Shown here: positions 53,819-63,452 of the stretch, piece by piece
Numbering within the stretch: the first letter of the stretch is position 1
Layout: the number at the start of each line of letters is the position of its first letter
Assembly: GCF_026625705.1 (NCBI RefSeq)
Contig: NZ_CP113059.1
Span: 1,674,001 to 1,738,000 of the forward strand
Reading direction: 5' to 3'
DNA length: 64,000 nucleotides
From: Pedobacter sp. SL55
Lineage (GTDB): Bacteria; Bacteroidota; Bacteroidia; Sphingobacteriales; Sphingobacteriaceae
Translations under genes and position numbers: made by a program
Notes under the pieces: model-generated
The model's input: only the letters and a program-made list of their open reading frames with translations
What the model was told of the DNA's origin: nothing
The model's database searches: none

Positions 53819-54352
53819 ATGAAAAAAATATCAGTAATAACACTTCTATCGTTGATTGCCTTAAACATTAATGCGCAAACTAAGGTAAACCAACAAGGTT
53901 CAATGCTGACTATCCCAAAAGGAGCTGTTAAGTTAAAGGATGTTCAAGATAAAGAAAAGTTAGCATCTAAATTTCAGATCAATGGAGATATTGGAAAGTT
54001 ATCTGACGCATCTAATGATTATGTGGTTGATGGGATGTACCTTTCGTTATTTTATCATCGTAAGTCGTATCAACCGGACTACCTTTTGACATTGAAAACG
54101 GATTTAGAAAAAAGGAGAAAACGCCTTGGACTTAAAGACAGCTATTTTACAAGTTCAGTCCTAAAAGATAAGGAAAAAGAAGCGCTAATCGTGAGAAATC
54201 ATGGTCCAGAATGGAACTACTACAGCTTTGATGTCGTAAATACCGAATACAGTGCTAGTGTACATGGAATACTCAAATTTTCTGGTGGAGAAGAGACAAA
54301 AGCAAAGCAAAAAATTGAAGAAATTATAGAGTCGGTACAATTTCAGAGATAG
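53819..54352 (+). CDS. Secreted protein of unknown function
   Basis: 177 aa with signal peptide MKKISVITLLSLIALNINAQ. Mature part: GSMLTIPKGAVKLKDVQDKEKLASKFQ, a helical middle (YQPDYLLTLKTDLEKRRKRLG) and a beta-rich C-terminal half (ALIVRNHGPEWNYYSFDVVNTEYSASVHGIL…KIEEIIESVQFQR). No domain recognised. Stands alone between the sulfurtransferase and the ribosomal/lipid operon. Confidence 0.75.
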   Translation: MKKISVITLLSLIALNINAQTKVNQQGSMLTIPKGAVKLKDVQDKEKLASKFQINGDIGKLSDASNDYVVDGMYLSLFYHRKSYQPDYLLTLKTDLEKRRKRLGLKDSYFTSSVLKDKEKEALIVRNHGPEWNYYSFDVVNTEYSASVHGILKFSGGEETKAKQKIEEIIESVQFQR

Positions 54353-54510
54353 TTAAAATATGTGTTTGCTAACGTAGTAAAGCGGAAAGAAGGGCTGCTT
54401 TTGCCAAGATTTACCTACGCAGTTTTTCGAATCATTTGAAGAAAGATGTTTAACAACAAAATTCTACTCCTCATTTTTCTAAAAACATTTTCTTTTCAGA
54501 AAATATTTCA

Positions 54511-54518
54511 TACCTTTG
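54511..54518 (+). promoter_or_regulatory. -7 box of the yceD-rpmF operon
   Basis: TACCTTTG followed by CA, 30 bases before the ATG at 54548; preceded by a T-rich stretch at the -33 distance. Confidence 0.6.
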
Positions 54519-54547
54519 CAGGCTAAAATTTAGTTACAATTGACACC

Positions 54548-55078
54548 ATGAAAGCGTTGAAACAATTTTCTATCCCCTTTACAGGTTTAAAATTGGGAAA
54601 ACACAATTTCGAATTTGAAATTGACAAAAGCTTTTTTGATGAATTTGAGCATTCTTTGGTAAAAGATGGAAAGCTTAAGGCAGAAGTTGAACTAGATAGG
54701 CAAGAAACCATGTTGGTTTTAAGTTTTCGCATTGCTGGAACTATAAAACTTAATTGTGATACTTGTCTGTCTGATTTTGATCAGCCAATTGAACTAGAGG
54801 AAAGACAGATTGTGAAATTTGTTGAGGCGGTAGAAGAAGATGAGATCGAAGATTTAGAAATCATTGTTTTACCTAGGAAAGAAACAGCTATAGACGTTGC
54901 TGAATTGATTTATGAATTCATTACCGTAGCCGTACCTTTCATTAACAAATGTGAGCAAGCTGGGCAAGCCTGCGACGAGCAAATGCTAAGTACTTTAGAT
55001 AAGCTGGCAGCAGGTAACGAAGAGCAAGAAGAACAAACAGACGACCCGCGTTGGGAAGCGTTGAAAAAATTAAAATAG
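54548..55078 (+). CDS. DUF177 / YceD family protein
   Basis: 176 aa. YceD family members precede rpmF in most bacteria and affect 23S rRNA stability or processing. Typical features: LNCDTCLSDFDQPIELEERQIVKF and the acidic middle (VEEDEIEDLEIIVL), then VAELIYEFITVAVPFINKC and an acidic C-terminus ending ALKKLK. 19 bases before rpmF. Confidence 0.88.
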   Translation: MKALKQFSIPFTGLKLGKHNFEFEIDKSFFDEFEHSLVKDGKLKAEVELDRQETMLVLSFRIAGTIKLNCDTCLSDFDQPIELEERQIVKFVEAVEEDEIEDLEIIVLPRKETAIDVAELIYEFITVAVPFINKCEQAGQACDEQMLSTLDKLAAGNEEQEEQTDDPRWEALKKLK

Positions 55079-55097
55079 TAATTAAAAAAATCAAGTA

Positions 55098-55289
55098 ATG
55101 GCACATCCAAAACGTAAGATTTCTAAACAAAGAAGAAATAAAAGAAGAACGCACTACAAAGCTGAAGCGCCTTCATTAACTACTTGCCAAACTACTGGTG
55201 CGGTACACGTACCACACACAGCTTATAACGTTGATGGTAACCTTTACTACAACGGTAAATTAGTTATTGAAAACACTTCGATAGGTTAA
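55098..55289 (+). CDS. rpmF: 50S ribosomal protein L32
   Basis: 63 aa. MAHPKRKISKQRRNKRRTHYKAEAP is the L32 opening; a TCQTTGAVHVPHTAYNVDGNLYYNGK segment follows with one Cys retained of the usual four-Cys zinc site (zinc-free form). Structural component of the large subunit. It sits between yceD and plsX, the usual order. Confidence 0.96.
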   Translation: MAHPKRKISKQRRNKRRTHYKAEAPSLTTCQTTGAVHVPHTAYNVDGNLYYNGKLVIENTSIG

Positions 55290-55383
55290 TTTTCTGAAAA
55301 ATTTTTGTGTTTTCCGTTAGTTTAAGTTTAACTTAGTCTGATAGAAATAAAGCAGTTTAGCTTAACACAAAAGATTTTTTACT

Positions 55384-56322
55384 ATGAAAATAGGTCTAGA
55401 TATTATGGGTGGAGACTATGCTCCCAAAGCTATTGTTTTGGGAGCTATAGAAGCCCATCAATCTCTTTCTCCAAATGAGCATTTAGTGCTAATTGGAGAT
55501 ACTGAGCAGATTAAACCACTGCTTTCCGAAAAAGGATTCAACCCCGATCATTTCGAATTCGTACATACCGAAGAAGTTATTGGTATGGGCGAACACGCCA
55601 CAAAAGCAATCCTTCAAAAACCCAATTCAAGTATTTCTGTAGGCTTCCAATTATTAAAGGAAGGCAAAATAGATTCGTTTGCAAGCGCAGGTAATTCTGG
55701 TGCAATGTTAGTTGGCGCTGTTTTTAGCGTTAAACCTATTGCGGGCATTTCTAGGCCTTGCTTGTGTACCATTGTGCCTAAATTAAAAGGTGGTGCAGGG
55801 TTGCTATTAGATGTTGGCGCCAATGCAGATTGCAAACCAGACAACTTATTAGAATTTGGTGTTTTGGGAAGTCTGTATGCCGAATATGTGATGCAAATCA
55901 ACAATCCAAAAGTAGCTTTAATGAACATTGGCGAAGAAGACGAAAAAGGTAACATGCTTACCTTGGCAAGTCATCGTTTGATGAAAGAAAAAGCTTCTTT
56001 TAATTTTGTGGGCAATGTAGAGGGCAGAGATTTGTTTAACGACAAAGCCGATGTGATTGTTTGCGATGGTTTTACGGGAAATATTATGCTGAAACTGGCA
56101 GAATCTTTCTACGTACTTACTATCAAAAAAGGATTGAAAGACGAATTCTTCGATAGATTTAACTACGAAAATTATGGTGGCAGCCCGGTATTGGGGGTAA
56201 ATGCCCCAGTTTTAATTGGACACGGTATATCGAGCCCAGAAGCGGTAAAGAACATGATCTTCCAGTCTAGGGATATGATTACGACTGGATTGGTAGGTAA
56301 AATACAAGCCGCATTCAAATAA
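55384..56322 (+). CDS. plsX: Phosphate acyltransferase PlsX
   Basis: 312 aa. Converts acyl-ACP to acyl-phosphate for phospholipid synthesis at the membrane. Motifs: MKIGLDIMGGDYAPKAIV, GEHATKAILQKPNSSI, SAGNSGAMLVGAVF, LLLDVGANADCKPDNL, NIGEEDEKGN and VCDGFTGNIMLKLAES. 95 bases after rpmF and 18 before fabH; standard operon. Confidence 0.97.
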   Translation: MKIGLDIMGGDYAPKAIVLGAIEAHQSLSPNEHLVLIGDTEQIKPLLSEKGFNPDHFEFVHTEEVIGMGEHATKAILQKPNSSISVGFQLLKEGKIDSFASAGNSGAMLVGAVFSVKPIAGISRPCLCTIVPKLKGGAGLLLDVGANADCKPDNLLEFGVLGSLYAEYVMQINNPKVALMNIGEEDEKGNMLTLASHRLMKEKASFNFVGNVEGRDLFNDKADVIVCDGFTGNIMLKLAESFYVLTIKKGLKDEFFDRFNYENYGGSPVLGVNAPVLIGHGISSPEAVKNMIFQSRDMITTGLVGKIQAAFK

Positions 56323-56340
56323 TTAAATACAGAATAAAAA

Positions 56341-57336
56341 ATGAGTAAAATTCACGCTGCTATTACCGCAGTTCACGGTTACGTTCCAGATTATGTGTTA
56401 ACCAATCAAGAGCTAGAAAGTCTTGTAGATACATCTGACGAGTGGATTACATCGAGAACGGGTATTAAAGAGCGAAGAATATTAAAAGGCGAAGGTTTAG
56501 GTACTTCAGATTTAGCTGTGCCTGCGGTAAATGGTCTTTTAAAGAAGAGGGGCATTGATGCCAAAGAGATTGATTTAATCATCTTTTGTACTACTACGCC
56601 AGATTTTACTTTCCCTGCTACGGCCAATGTACTTGCCGATAAAATTGGAGCAACAAATGCTTGGGGATATGATTTGCAGGCGGCCTGTTCCGGTTTCCTT
56701 TTTGGATTAACCACCGGAGCGCAATTCATAGAATCTGGAAAACATAAAAAAGTATTGGTAGTGGGTGGCGATAAAATGTCGTCTATCATTAACTACGAAG
56801 ACCGAACCACTTGTATCATTTTTGGCGATGGTTGCGGTTGCGCACTTTTAGAACCTAACGAAGAAGGGTTGGGCTTACAGGATTCTATTTTAAGAACCGA
56901 TGGTGCAGGCGGTAAATTTTTAGGCATGAAAGCTGGCGGATCTGTAAAGCCGGCAAGCCACGAAACAATTGATGCCAAAGAGCATTTTGCACACCAAGAA
57001 GGACAAACGGTATTTAAGTTTGCCGTAACCAATATGGCCGATGTAGCTGCAGAAATTATGGAAAGAAACAGTCTTTCTGCTAATGATGTAGCGTGGTTGG
57101 TACCGCACCAAGCCAACAAGCGTATTATCGATGCTACCGCCTCTAGAATGGGCGTAGATTCTGACAAAGTAATGATTAACATTGAACGCTACGGCAACAC
57201 CACAAATGGTACTATTCCTTTATGTTTATGGGAGTGGGAAAGCCAGCTTAAAAAAGGCGATAATATTATTTTAGCAGCATTTGGTGGTGGTTTTACTTGG
57301 GGTTCAGTTTACCTAAAGTGGGCTTATAATAGTTAG
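56341..57336 (+). CDS. fabH: Beta-ketoacyl-ACP synthase III
   Basis: 331 aa. Starts fatty-acid synthesis by condensing acetyl-CoA with malonyl-ACP. Catalytic triad visible: Cys116 in [10 protein letters not shown], His256 in VPHQANKRI and Asn286 in [11 protein letters not shown](F)TWGS at the C-terminus completes the active site. Start ATG at 56341. Confidence 0.97.
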   Translation: MSKIHAAITAVHGYVPDYVLTNQELESLVDTSDEWITSRTGIKERRILKGEGLGTSDLAVPAVNGLLKKRGIDAKEIDLIIFCTTTPDFTFPATANVLADKIGATNAWGYDLQAACSGFLFGLTTGAQFIESGKHKKVLVVGGDKMSSIINYEDRTTCIIFGDGCGCALLEPNEEGLGLQDSILRTDGAGGKFLGMKAGGSVKPASHETIDAKEHFAHQEGQTVFKFAVTNMADVAAEIMERNSLSANDVAWLVPHQANKRIIDATASRMGVDSDKVMINIERYGNTTNGTIPLCLWEWESQLKKGDNIILAAFGGGFTWGSVYLKWAYNS

Positions 57337-57495
57337 TTTTTTGGTTGGTTAGATGGTTAGTTGTTTAGTAAGTTGTATCGAACAGAACAACACCCCTAAA
57401 AACTAAAAAACCAAACACCTAAAAAACTAATTACAAAACCTTAACTTTGCTAATTCAAACAAGACATAACAATTATTTAACATAACCAAAAGAGA

Positions 57496-57978
57496 ATGGA
57501 TATCAAACAAATTCAGGAACTTATAAAATTTGTTTCTCGATCAGGAGTAAATGAAGTTTCTTTAGAGCAAGAAAACTTCAAGATTACCATTAAAACTAAC
57601 CAAGCCCCTGTTTATGTAAATGCAGCAGTACCGTCAGCTTCAACACAAGTTGTAATGACGCCACCTGCACCAGTTACATCGCCTGCTCAAGCAGCACCTG
57701 CAGCGGCAGCAGCTCCGGCTACAGAAGACACCTCTAAATACATTACCATAAAATCTCCAATGATTGGTACTTTCTACCGTTCTGCAAGTCCTGAGAAACC
57801 TTCGTTTGTAAACGTTGGCGACGAGATAGGTACTGGCAAAGTGGTTTGTATCATCGAAGCAATGAAATTGTTTAACGAAATTGAGAGCGAAGTTTCTGGC
57901 CGTATCGTTAAAATATTGGTAGACAATGCGTCGCCGGTAGAGTATGACCAACCGTTATTCTTAGTTGAACCTATCTAA
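57496..57978 (+). CDS. accB: Biotin carboxyl carrier protein of acetyl-CoA carboxylase
   Basis: 160 aa. The N-terminal helix (MDIKQIQELIKFVSRSGVNEV) is followed by a Pro/Ala-rich linker (residues ~42-76) and the biotinyl domain with Lys124 in VCIIEAMKLFNEI, the biotin attachment site. Works with the biotin carboxylase gene 89 bases downstream. Part of the fatty-acid operon. Confidence 0.97.
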   Translation: MDIKQIQELIKFVSRSGVNEVSLEQENFKITIKTNQAPVYVNAAVPSASTQVVMTPPAPVTSPAQAAPAAAAAPATEDTSKYITIKSPMIGTFYRSASPEKPSFVNVGDEIGTGKVVCIIEAMKLFNEIESEVSGRIVKILVDNASPVEYDQPLFLVEPI

Positions 57979-58066
57979 GGGATTTCACAGATTATTAGAT
58001 CACACAGATAAGATTAAATACATCGGTGTAATCATTAAATCAGTGCAATCATTTTAAATTAGAATT

Positions 58067-59407
58067 ATGTTTAAAAAAATATTAATTGCCAACAGGGGCG
58101 AAATCGCTTTGCGTATTATCCGTACTTGTAAGGAGATGGGCATTAAAACGGTAGCAGTTTACTCTACAGCTGATAGAGAAAGCTTACACGTTCGTTTTGC
58201 CGACGAGGCTGTTTGTATTGGCCCACCGCCAAGCAAAGACTCTTATTTAAGTATCCCAAACATTATATCTGCAGCAGAATTAACCAATGCAGACGCCATA
58301 CATCCTGGTTACGGTTTCTTGTCAGAAAATGCTAAGTTTTCTTCGGTTTGCCGTGATTATGGAATTAAATTTATTGGTGCTACGCCAGAGCAAATCAATG
58401 GTATGGGCGATAAAGCCTCTGCTAAAGAAACCATGAAAATTGCTGGTGTACCAACTATTCCAGGTTCTGAAGGCTTACTAGAAAACGTTAAAGATGGTAT
58501 TAAACTAGCTAACGAAGTAGGTTATCCGGTAATCTTAAAAGCTACAGCAGGCGGCGGTGGTCGTGGTATGCGTGTAGTTTGGAAAGATGAAGAATTTGAA
58601 AATGCTTGGGACAGTGCACGTCAGGAATCTGGTGCTGCTTTTGGTAACGATGGTTTGTATTTAGAGAAATACATCGAAGATCCTCGCCACATCGAAATCC
58701 AAATCATTGGTGATCAATTTGGCAAAGCTTGTCACTTATCAGAAAGAGATTGTTCTATCCAACGTCGCCACCAAAAATTAGTAGAAGAAGCGCCTTCTCC
58801 TTTCATGACTGATGAGTTACGTCAGAAAATGGGTGAGGCAGCAATTAAAGGTGCTTTAGCGGTACAATACGAAGGTGCTGGAACAGTTGAGTTTTTGGTA
58901 GATAAACATCGTAATTTCTACTTCATGGAGATGAATACCCGTATCCAAGTAGAACATCCAGTTACCGAAGAGGTAATTAACTTCGATTTGATTAAAGAGC
59001 AGATTAAAGTAGCCGCAGGTATTCCAATTTCTGGTAAAAATTATACGCCAGATATGCATGCCATCGAGTGCCGTATTAATGCAGAAGATCCTTTTAACAA
59101 CTTCCGCCCTTCGCCAGGAAAAATCACGAATTTCCATTCTCCAGGCGGTCATGGTGTACGTGTAGACACTCACGTTTATGCAGGTTATCAAATTCCACCT
59201 AACTACGATTCGATGATTGCAAAGCTGATTACTGTAGCACAAACTAGAGAAGAAGCCATTTGTACTATGGAGCGTGCTTTAAGCGAGTTCGTAATTGAAG
59301 GTATTAAAACTACCATTCCATTCCACTTGAAATTAATGAAAGACCCTAACTTTAGAGCTGGTAATTTTACCACTAAGTTTATGGAAACTTTCGATTTTGC
59401 GGAATAA
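58067..59407 (+). CDS. accC: Biotin carboxylase of acetyl-CoA carboxylase
   Basis: 446 aa. Opening [36 protein letters not shown]-grasp with [67 protein letters not shown]-terminal domain. ATP-dependent carboxylation of biotin on AccB. Terminator follows at 59429. Confidence 0.98.
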   Translation: MFKKILIANRGEIALRIIRTCKEMGIKTVAVYSTADRESLHVRFADEAVCIGPPPSKDSYLSIPNIISAAELTNADAIHPGYGFLSENAKFSSVCRDYGIKFIGATPEQINGMGDKASAKETMKIAGVPTIPGSEGLLENVKDGIKLANEVGYPVILKATAGGGGRGMRVVWKDEEFENAWDSARQESGAAFGNDGLYLEKYIEDPRHIEIQIIGDQFGKACHLSERDCSIQRRHQKLVEEAPSPFMTDELRQKMGEAAIKGALAVQYEGAGTVEFLVDKHRNFYFMEMNTRIQVEHPVTEEVINFDLIKEQIKVAAGIPISGKNYTPDMHAIECRINAEDPFNNFRPSPGKITNFHSPGGHGVRVDTHVYAGYQIPPNYDSMIAKLITVAQTREEAICTMERALSEFVIEGIKTTIPFHLKLMKDPNFRAGNFTTKFMETFDFAE

Positions 59408-59428
59408 GGACTGTTAAAATAATATAAG

Positions 59429-59458
59429 ATGCCTCGACAAATTGTTGGGGCATTTTTA
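59429..59458 (+). terminator. Terminator after accC
   Basis: TGCCTCGACAA/TTGTTGGGGCA stem (with G-T pairs) followed by TTTTTATTTT. Confidence 0.85.
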
Positions 59459-59477
59459 TTTTGCACGCTCCACAACT

Positions 59478-59572
59478 TACGGCGTCATTCCCGCGTAGGC
59501 GGGAATCGTAATGCGATAAAAATACAACGCTTTAAGATCCCAAACTAAATTTGGGATGACGACTATGCGTAT
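59478..59572. repeat. Dispersed palindromic repeat (CGTCATTCCCGC type)
   Basis: Contains ATTCCCGCGTAGGCGGGAAT and, 50 bases on, ATCCCAAACT…TTGGGAT; together CGTCATTCCC and TGGGATGACG pair as an outer stem. A widespread bacterial intergenic repeat type. Confidence 0.7.
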
Positions 59573-59649
59573 AAGCAGCAATTAGCTCAGATTACTTTAC
59601 ACTTTTCACTTTCAACTCTCAACTTTCAACGCTACCTTTACAATAAAAT

Positions 59650-60570
59650 ATGCAGGGATTAGTTATAAAATCTACAGGAAGTTGGTACCAAGTATTTGCC
59701 GAAGACGGTAATACCTACTCGTGCCGAATTAAAGGCAAGTTTAGGATTAAAGGGATACAGACCACCAACCCTATTGCTGTTGGCGACCAAGTAGATTTTG
59801 AGCTAGAACCTAATGCAGATACGGGAGTAATTCATCAACTCCATGATCGTAAGAACTACATTATTCGCAAGTCGATTAACTTGAGCAAGCAATCGCAAAT
59901 TATTGCAGCCAATTTAGACCAAGCTTTTTTGATTGTAACCCTTGCCTCGCCTCGCACATCCTTAGGTTTTATTGACAGATTTTTGGTAGTTGCCGAAGCT
60001 TATGATATTCCAACTTCGTTGATTTTTAACAAGCTGGATTTGTACAACGAAGATGGTTTAGCAATTCTGGCCGACTACAAATCTATTTACGAAAACATCG
60101 GTTATCCATGCTATGAAGTTTCTGCATTAGAAGGCACCAATATTTCTCAGATAGAAGGTTTACTGAAAAACAAGACTACTTTATTCTCGGGTCATTCTGG
60201 CGTGGGTAAATCGAGTTTAATTAATGCCATTTTACCAGATTTTGAATTAAAGACGGGAGAAGTAAGTGAATGGAGCGATAAAGGGCAGCATACTACCACT
60301 TTTGCCGAGATGCACCAATTGCCATTTGGTGGTTATTTGGTAGATACGCCAGGAATTAGAGAGTTGGGCATTGTGGATATTGAAAAAGAAGAATTGAGCC
60401 ACTTTTTTGTAGAGATGAGGGAAAGGCTTAACCAATGCAGGTTTAACAATTGTAGGCATATTAACGAGCCTGGTTGTGCTGTAATTGAAGCTGTAGAAGA
60501 TGGAGAGATAGAACCTTCGCGTTACGATAGTTACCAAAGTATTTATTTTGGTAACGATACGAGAGCTTAA
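59650..60570 (+). CDS. rsgA: Ribosome small subunit GTPase RsgA
   Basis: 306 aa. Circularly permuted GTPase with OB fold at the N-terminus (LVIKSTGSWYQVFAEDG), G4 NKLD, G1 [16 protein letters not shown]3 DTPGIREL and the C-terminal zinc site CRFNNCRHINEPGC. Acts in late 30S maturation. Start ATG at 59650. Confidence 0.97.
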   Translation: MQGLVIKSTGSWYQVFAEDGNTYSCRIKGKFRIKGIQTTNPIAVGDQVDFELEPNADTGVIHQLHDRKNYIIRKSINLSKQSQIIAANLDQAFLIVTLASPRTSLGFIDRFLVVAEAYDIPTSLIFNKLDLYNEDGLAILADYKSIYENIGYPCYEVSALEGTNISQIEGLLKNKTTLFSGHSGVGKSSLINAILPDFELKTGEVSEWSDKGQHTTTFAEMHQLPFGGYLVDTPGIRELGIVDIEKEELSHFFVEMRERLNQCRFNNCRHINEPGCAVIEAVEDGEIEPSRYDSYQSIYFGNDTRA

Positions 60571-60650
60571 TCAGGGGTCAGGGATTAGGTATCAGGAGCT
60601 AGGGGTCAGTAGTCAGGTATCAGTGGTCAGTTATCAGCTTGCAATTTTCA
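60570..60650. repeat. Short TAGGTATCAG-type repeats
   Basis: GGTCAGGGATTAGGTATCAGG… as at 9588-9700. Confidence 0.65.
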
Positions 60651-60684
60651 GTTAACCGATTAACCAATTAACCAATTCAAACAG

Positions 60685-61209
60685 TTAACCTGCCAGTTTT
60701 ATCTCAAACAAGTTCAAAGTAATGCCTTCATAATGTTTAGGCAGGCCGCTATTAGGTTCAATTTTGATATTTCCTACGTGGTTAAAGCCACAGCCTGTGT
60801 AGTATTTCAGTAAACGCTGGTTATCTGCCCAAGTATCCATGCGGATATAATCTAAAGGCATGGTTTTACTGTATGTTTTTGCCCAATCGATAATTACTTT
60901 CACGAAACCGTAGCCTCTAAAGTTTGGATGGGTAACAATACGATGAATGTACACTGCCGCTTCATCATCTTTGCCTGGCCAAATTTGCGGATCGCTGTAG
61001 GTTACTGCGAAAATTGCTGCCACAGTTCCATCTGCCAATATTTTATACTGGCGGCCTTCGGCAATTTCTTGCTGTACCAACGCTCTGCTAAACCCTTGCC
61101 ATTGTTTAGGCGAAACTTTCTTTTGATGTTCGATGGCCAAGTCATAAAATTCAAAAATGGTATCGATATCGGAAGGCAAGTTGTGGAGCACCTGTATAGA
61201 ATTTTGCAT
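60685..61209 (-). CDS. GNAT family N-acetyltransferase
   Basis: 174 aa. Acetyl-CoA binding motif VTHPNFRGYGFVKVIIDWAK (R-G-x-G pattern), with a beta-strand YVHRIV before it and a C-terminal LKYYTGCGFNHVGNIK typical of the fold. The substrate is unknown. Convergent with rsgA. Confidence 0.88.
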   Translation of the reverse strand: MQNSIQVLHNLPSDIDTIFEFYDLAIEHQKKVSPKQWQGFSRALVQQEIAEGRQYKILADGTVAAIFAVTYSDPQIWPGKDDEAAVYIHRIVTHPNFRGYGFVKVIIDWAKTYSKTMPLDYIRMDTWADNQRLLKYYTGCGFNHVGNIKIEPNSGLPKHYEGITLNLFEIKLAG

Positions 61210-61521
61210 GGGATAAAATTAGCAAAGTTCTTTTTTGTAATTGTGTTTTACTTGTAACTTTTAATTGGGTAGTGCTGCAGGCTACAAGTTGTTTTTAGCA
61301 AGGATTTAAGTAAAACAAACCTGATTGCAGCGAACACGGAGCGAAGTGTAACGAGCGAAGTAAAGCGTAAAGCAGGGCTGTAGTGAACGAAGAACTACAG
61401 GCTTTGCTTTTCAAAAAAAATGGAAATATGATTTTGGTTATAACTAGACCAACTGTAACTAATTTTTAGCGTATTTATTTGCTTTTTTGGTTTAAGGCTT
61501 ATATCTTCGTTTTTAACAGCG
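61210..61521. other. Intergenic stretch before greA
   Basis: About 310 bases with no gene. It contains a dispersed stem CTGTAGT/ACTACAG within AAAGCAGGGCTGTAGT…CTACAGGCTTTGC (61370-61407), a type of repeat that recurs in related genomes. Confidence 0.5.
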
Positions 61522-61568
61522 CAAGACTATGTAGGTTTAACACCCCATGTAGTCTTGTTTGTTTTTTA
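61522..61568 (+). promoter_or_regulatory. Terminator-like leader hairpin of greA
   Basis: CAAGACTA/TAGTCTTG stem followed by TTTGTTTTTTATA, ending 27 bases before the ATG of greA. If active it would truncate or attenuate the greA transcript. Confidence 0.6.
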
Positions 61569-61594
61569 TAGGATTAAAGAAAAGAAATAGCGCT

Positions 61595-62068
61595 ATGGCA
61601 GATATTACCTATTACACCAAAGAAGGGTTAGATAAATTAAAGGAAGAATTACATCAGTTAAAGACTGAGGGAAGGGCTTCGATTGCAAAAGCAATTGCAG
61701 AGGCTCGTGATAAAGGCGATTTATCGGAAAATGCAGAGTACGATGCGGCAAAGGAAGCACAGGGTTTGCACGAAGCAAAAATTGCGAAATTGGAGACGGT
61801 GTTGGCCAACTCTAGGTTGTTAGACGAATCGAAATTGGACTTGTCTAAAGTATTGGCATTATCTATTGTAAAGATTAAAAACGTAAAGAATGGCGCTACC
61901 ATGACCTACCAATTGGTTGCCGAAAGTGAAGCTGATTTGAAATCGGGAAAAATCTCGGTAAAATCGCCTATTGCACAAGGTTTGTTGGGTAAATCTGTAG
62001 GTGATAAAACCGAAATACAAGTGCCAGCAGGCAAAATTGAATTCGAAATTCTGGAAATCTCTAGATGA
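61595..62068 (+). CDS. greA: Transcription elongation factor GreA
   Basis: 157 aa from the ATG at 61595 (MADITYYTKEGLDKLKEELHQLK); the upstream frame overlaps the leader hairpin. The N-terminal antiparallel coiled coil contains DKGDLSENAEYDAAKEAQGLHEAKIAKLE with the acidic tip residues that reach into RNA polymerase to trigger RNA cleavage. The C-terminal domain (SPIAQGLLGKSVGDKTEIQVPAGKIEFEILEI) binds the polymerase. Hairpin upstream suggests attenuation, similar in idea to the E. coli greA leader. Confidence 0.97.
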   Translation: MADITYYTKEGLDKLKEELHQLKTEGRASIAKAIAEARDKGDLSENAEYDAAKEAQGLHEAKIAKLETVLANSRLLDESKLDLSKVLALSIVKIKNVKNGATMTYQLVAESEADLKSGKISVKSPIAQGLLGKSVGDKTEIQVPAGKIEFEILEISR

Positions 62069-62145
62069 TAATTGTTACGAGTTACGGGTTAAATGTTGCA
62101 AGTTTAGCAGCTTAACCCGTAACAGGTAACTCATAACTTGTAACC
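62069..62145. repeat. Intergenic imperfect palindrome
   Basis: GTTACGAGTTACGGGTTAA…TTAACCCGTAAC…GTAACTCATAAC; relative of 43605-43710. Confidence 0.5.
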
Positions 62146-62148
62146 AAA

Positions 62149-62547
62149 ATGAGTAGCATTTTCTCTAAAATAGTAGCAGGCGATATTCCGGCGCATAAAG
62201 TAGCCGAAACGGATGATTTTTTAGCGTTTTTAGATATTAGTCCGCTGGTTTTGGGACACGTTTTGGTTATACCCAAAAAAGAGGTTGATTATATTTTTGA
62301 CCTAGAGGATGATCTGTATAAAGGCTTGATGTTGTTTGCTAAACATGTTTCTACGGGTATTAAAAAAGCTTATCCGTGTGATAGGGTGGGTGTGGCTGTA
62401 ATTGGTTTGGAAGTGCCCCACGCACATGTGCATTTGATACCCATTAATACTATGAACGATATGAATTTTGCCAACCCGAAACTGAAACTGAGCCAAGAGG
62501 AATTGGCAGAGGTTGCGGCTAAGATAAAAAGGGAATTAACCCCCTAG
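62149..62547 (+). CDS. HIT family nucleotide hydrolase/transferase
   Basis: 132 aa. HIT motif H-x-H-x-H is seen as PHAHVHLIPI, preceded by VGHVLVIPKKEV. Family members (Hint-like) hydrolyse purine nucleoside phosphoramidates. Immediately downstream of greA (80 bases) and likely co-transcribed. Followed by an inverted repeat CCCTAAAGGGGA/TCCCCTTTAGGG at 62550-62602. Confidence 0.93.
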   Translation: MSSIFSKIVAGDIPAHKVAETDDFLAFLDISPLVLGHVLVIPKKEVDYIFDLEDDLYKGLMLFAKHVSTGIKKAYPCDRVGVAVIGLEVPHAHVHLIPINTMNDMNFANPKLKLSQEELAEVAAKIKRELTP

Positions 62548-62647
62548 CCCCCTAAAGGGGAGATGCCTTACATAGCGACTATAGAATAAGTCCCCTTTAG
62601 GGATTTAACTTCTCATTATTTCTGTGCCTTTCGGCATCGCGGATTTT

Positions 62648-63016
62648 CTAAACGCCTAGCACGATATCGGCATCTATATTTAGTTTCTTGCTGATTTCTC
62701 TTGCTTTTTTTAAGGTGGGTTCGCTTTTGCCAGATAAGTATTCGCTAATTCTTGAAGGACTAGTATTTAAAAGCTTAGATAATTTTTCTTGAGTAAGTCC
62801 CATTTCGAACATCCTTAAGTTGATGACCTCTGGCAATGTAGGCTTTTTCACTTCAAAATGTATTTGTTCGTAATCGTAAACTAAGTCAGATAGTAAGTCT
62901 AATTCAATAAAATTTTTATCATCTTCAGAAGTTTCGTTGCCAACCAACATCAATAATTCCTCGATTCTTTCGCAAGTTGCAGTATATTGTTTTTCTGTTT
63001 GAATTCCCTTTTTCAT
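62648..63016 (-). CDS. higA: HigA-type antitoxin (XRE domain)
   Basis: 122 aa. Its N-terminal helical part (EERIEELLMLVGNET-like segment) precedes a Cro/CI HTH: LTQEKLSKLLNTSPSRISEYLSGKSEPTLKKAREISKKLNI. It follows the toxin gene by three bases, giving the toxin-first order of HigBA systems. Neutralises HigB and represses the operon. Confidence 0.88.
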   Translation of the reverse strand: MKKGIQTEKQYTATCERIEELLMLVGNETSEDDKNFIELDLLSDLVYDYEQIHFEVKKPTLPEVINLRMFEMGLTQEKLSKLLNTSPSRISEYLSGKSEPTLKKAREISKKLNIDADIVLGV

Positions 63017-63019
63017 CTG

Positions 63020-63316
63020 TTAAATTTTTGAACAGTCTTTTATCTTGTCGTATTGTTTGTGCGTTCCTATAAACCGGATGTAGACTTTCTTAGACGCAAA
63101 GATGATGATTGCAATTAATCTATATTCGTTACCCCTGATGTTAAAAACAAACCTGTTATTCCCAACACTGTCCACACTTCCAAATGTATTTTTTATATCT
63201 GCAAAGCAAGTCCAATTACTTTTTTCTGTTTTTTTATACCAATCTCTCAAAGCAATATCAGCATCATGATGCTCCCTTGTAAATTCACTGATTTTTGCGA
63301 AAGTTACTATTCTCAT
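63020..63316 (-). CDS. higB: HigB-type toxin (RelE-like mRNA interferase)
   Basis: 98 aa. HigB toxin pattern: MRIVTFAKISEFTREHHDADIALRDWYK, DIKNTFGSVDSVGNNRFVFNIRGNEYRLIAII and VYIRFIGTHKQYDKI. Family members cleave mRNA on ribosomes. First gene of the higBA operon. Confidence 0.9.
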   Translation of the reverse strand: MRIVTFAKISEFTREHHDADIALRDWYKKTEKSNWTCFADIKNTFGSVDSVGNNRFVFNIRGNEYRLIAIIIFASKKVYIRFIGTHKQYDKIKDCSKI

Positions 63317-63452
63317 ATTGATTGATTAGACAAATATAAAAATTTGTTCTGAAATATGTAATTATATTCTGTTTTACAGAAAATACTTGTTTTGTTTTAA
63401 CGTATGATTTGAATTACAAAAGCTCAACCTTTTAGATTTCTCAACTTTCTGC

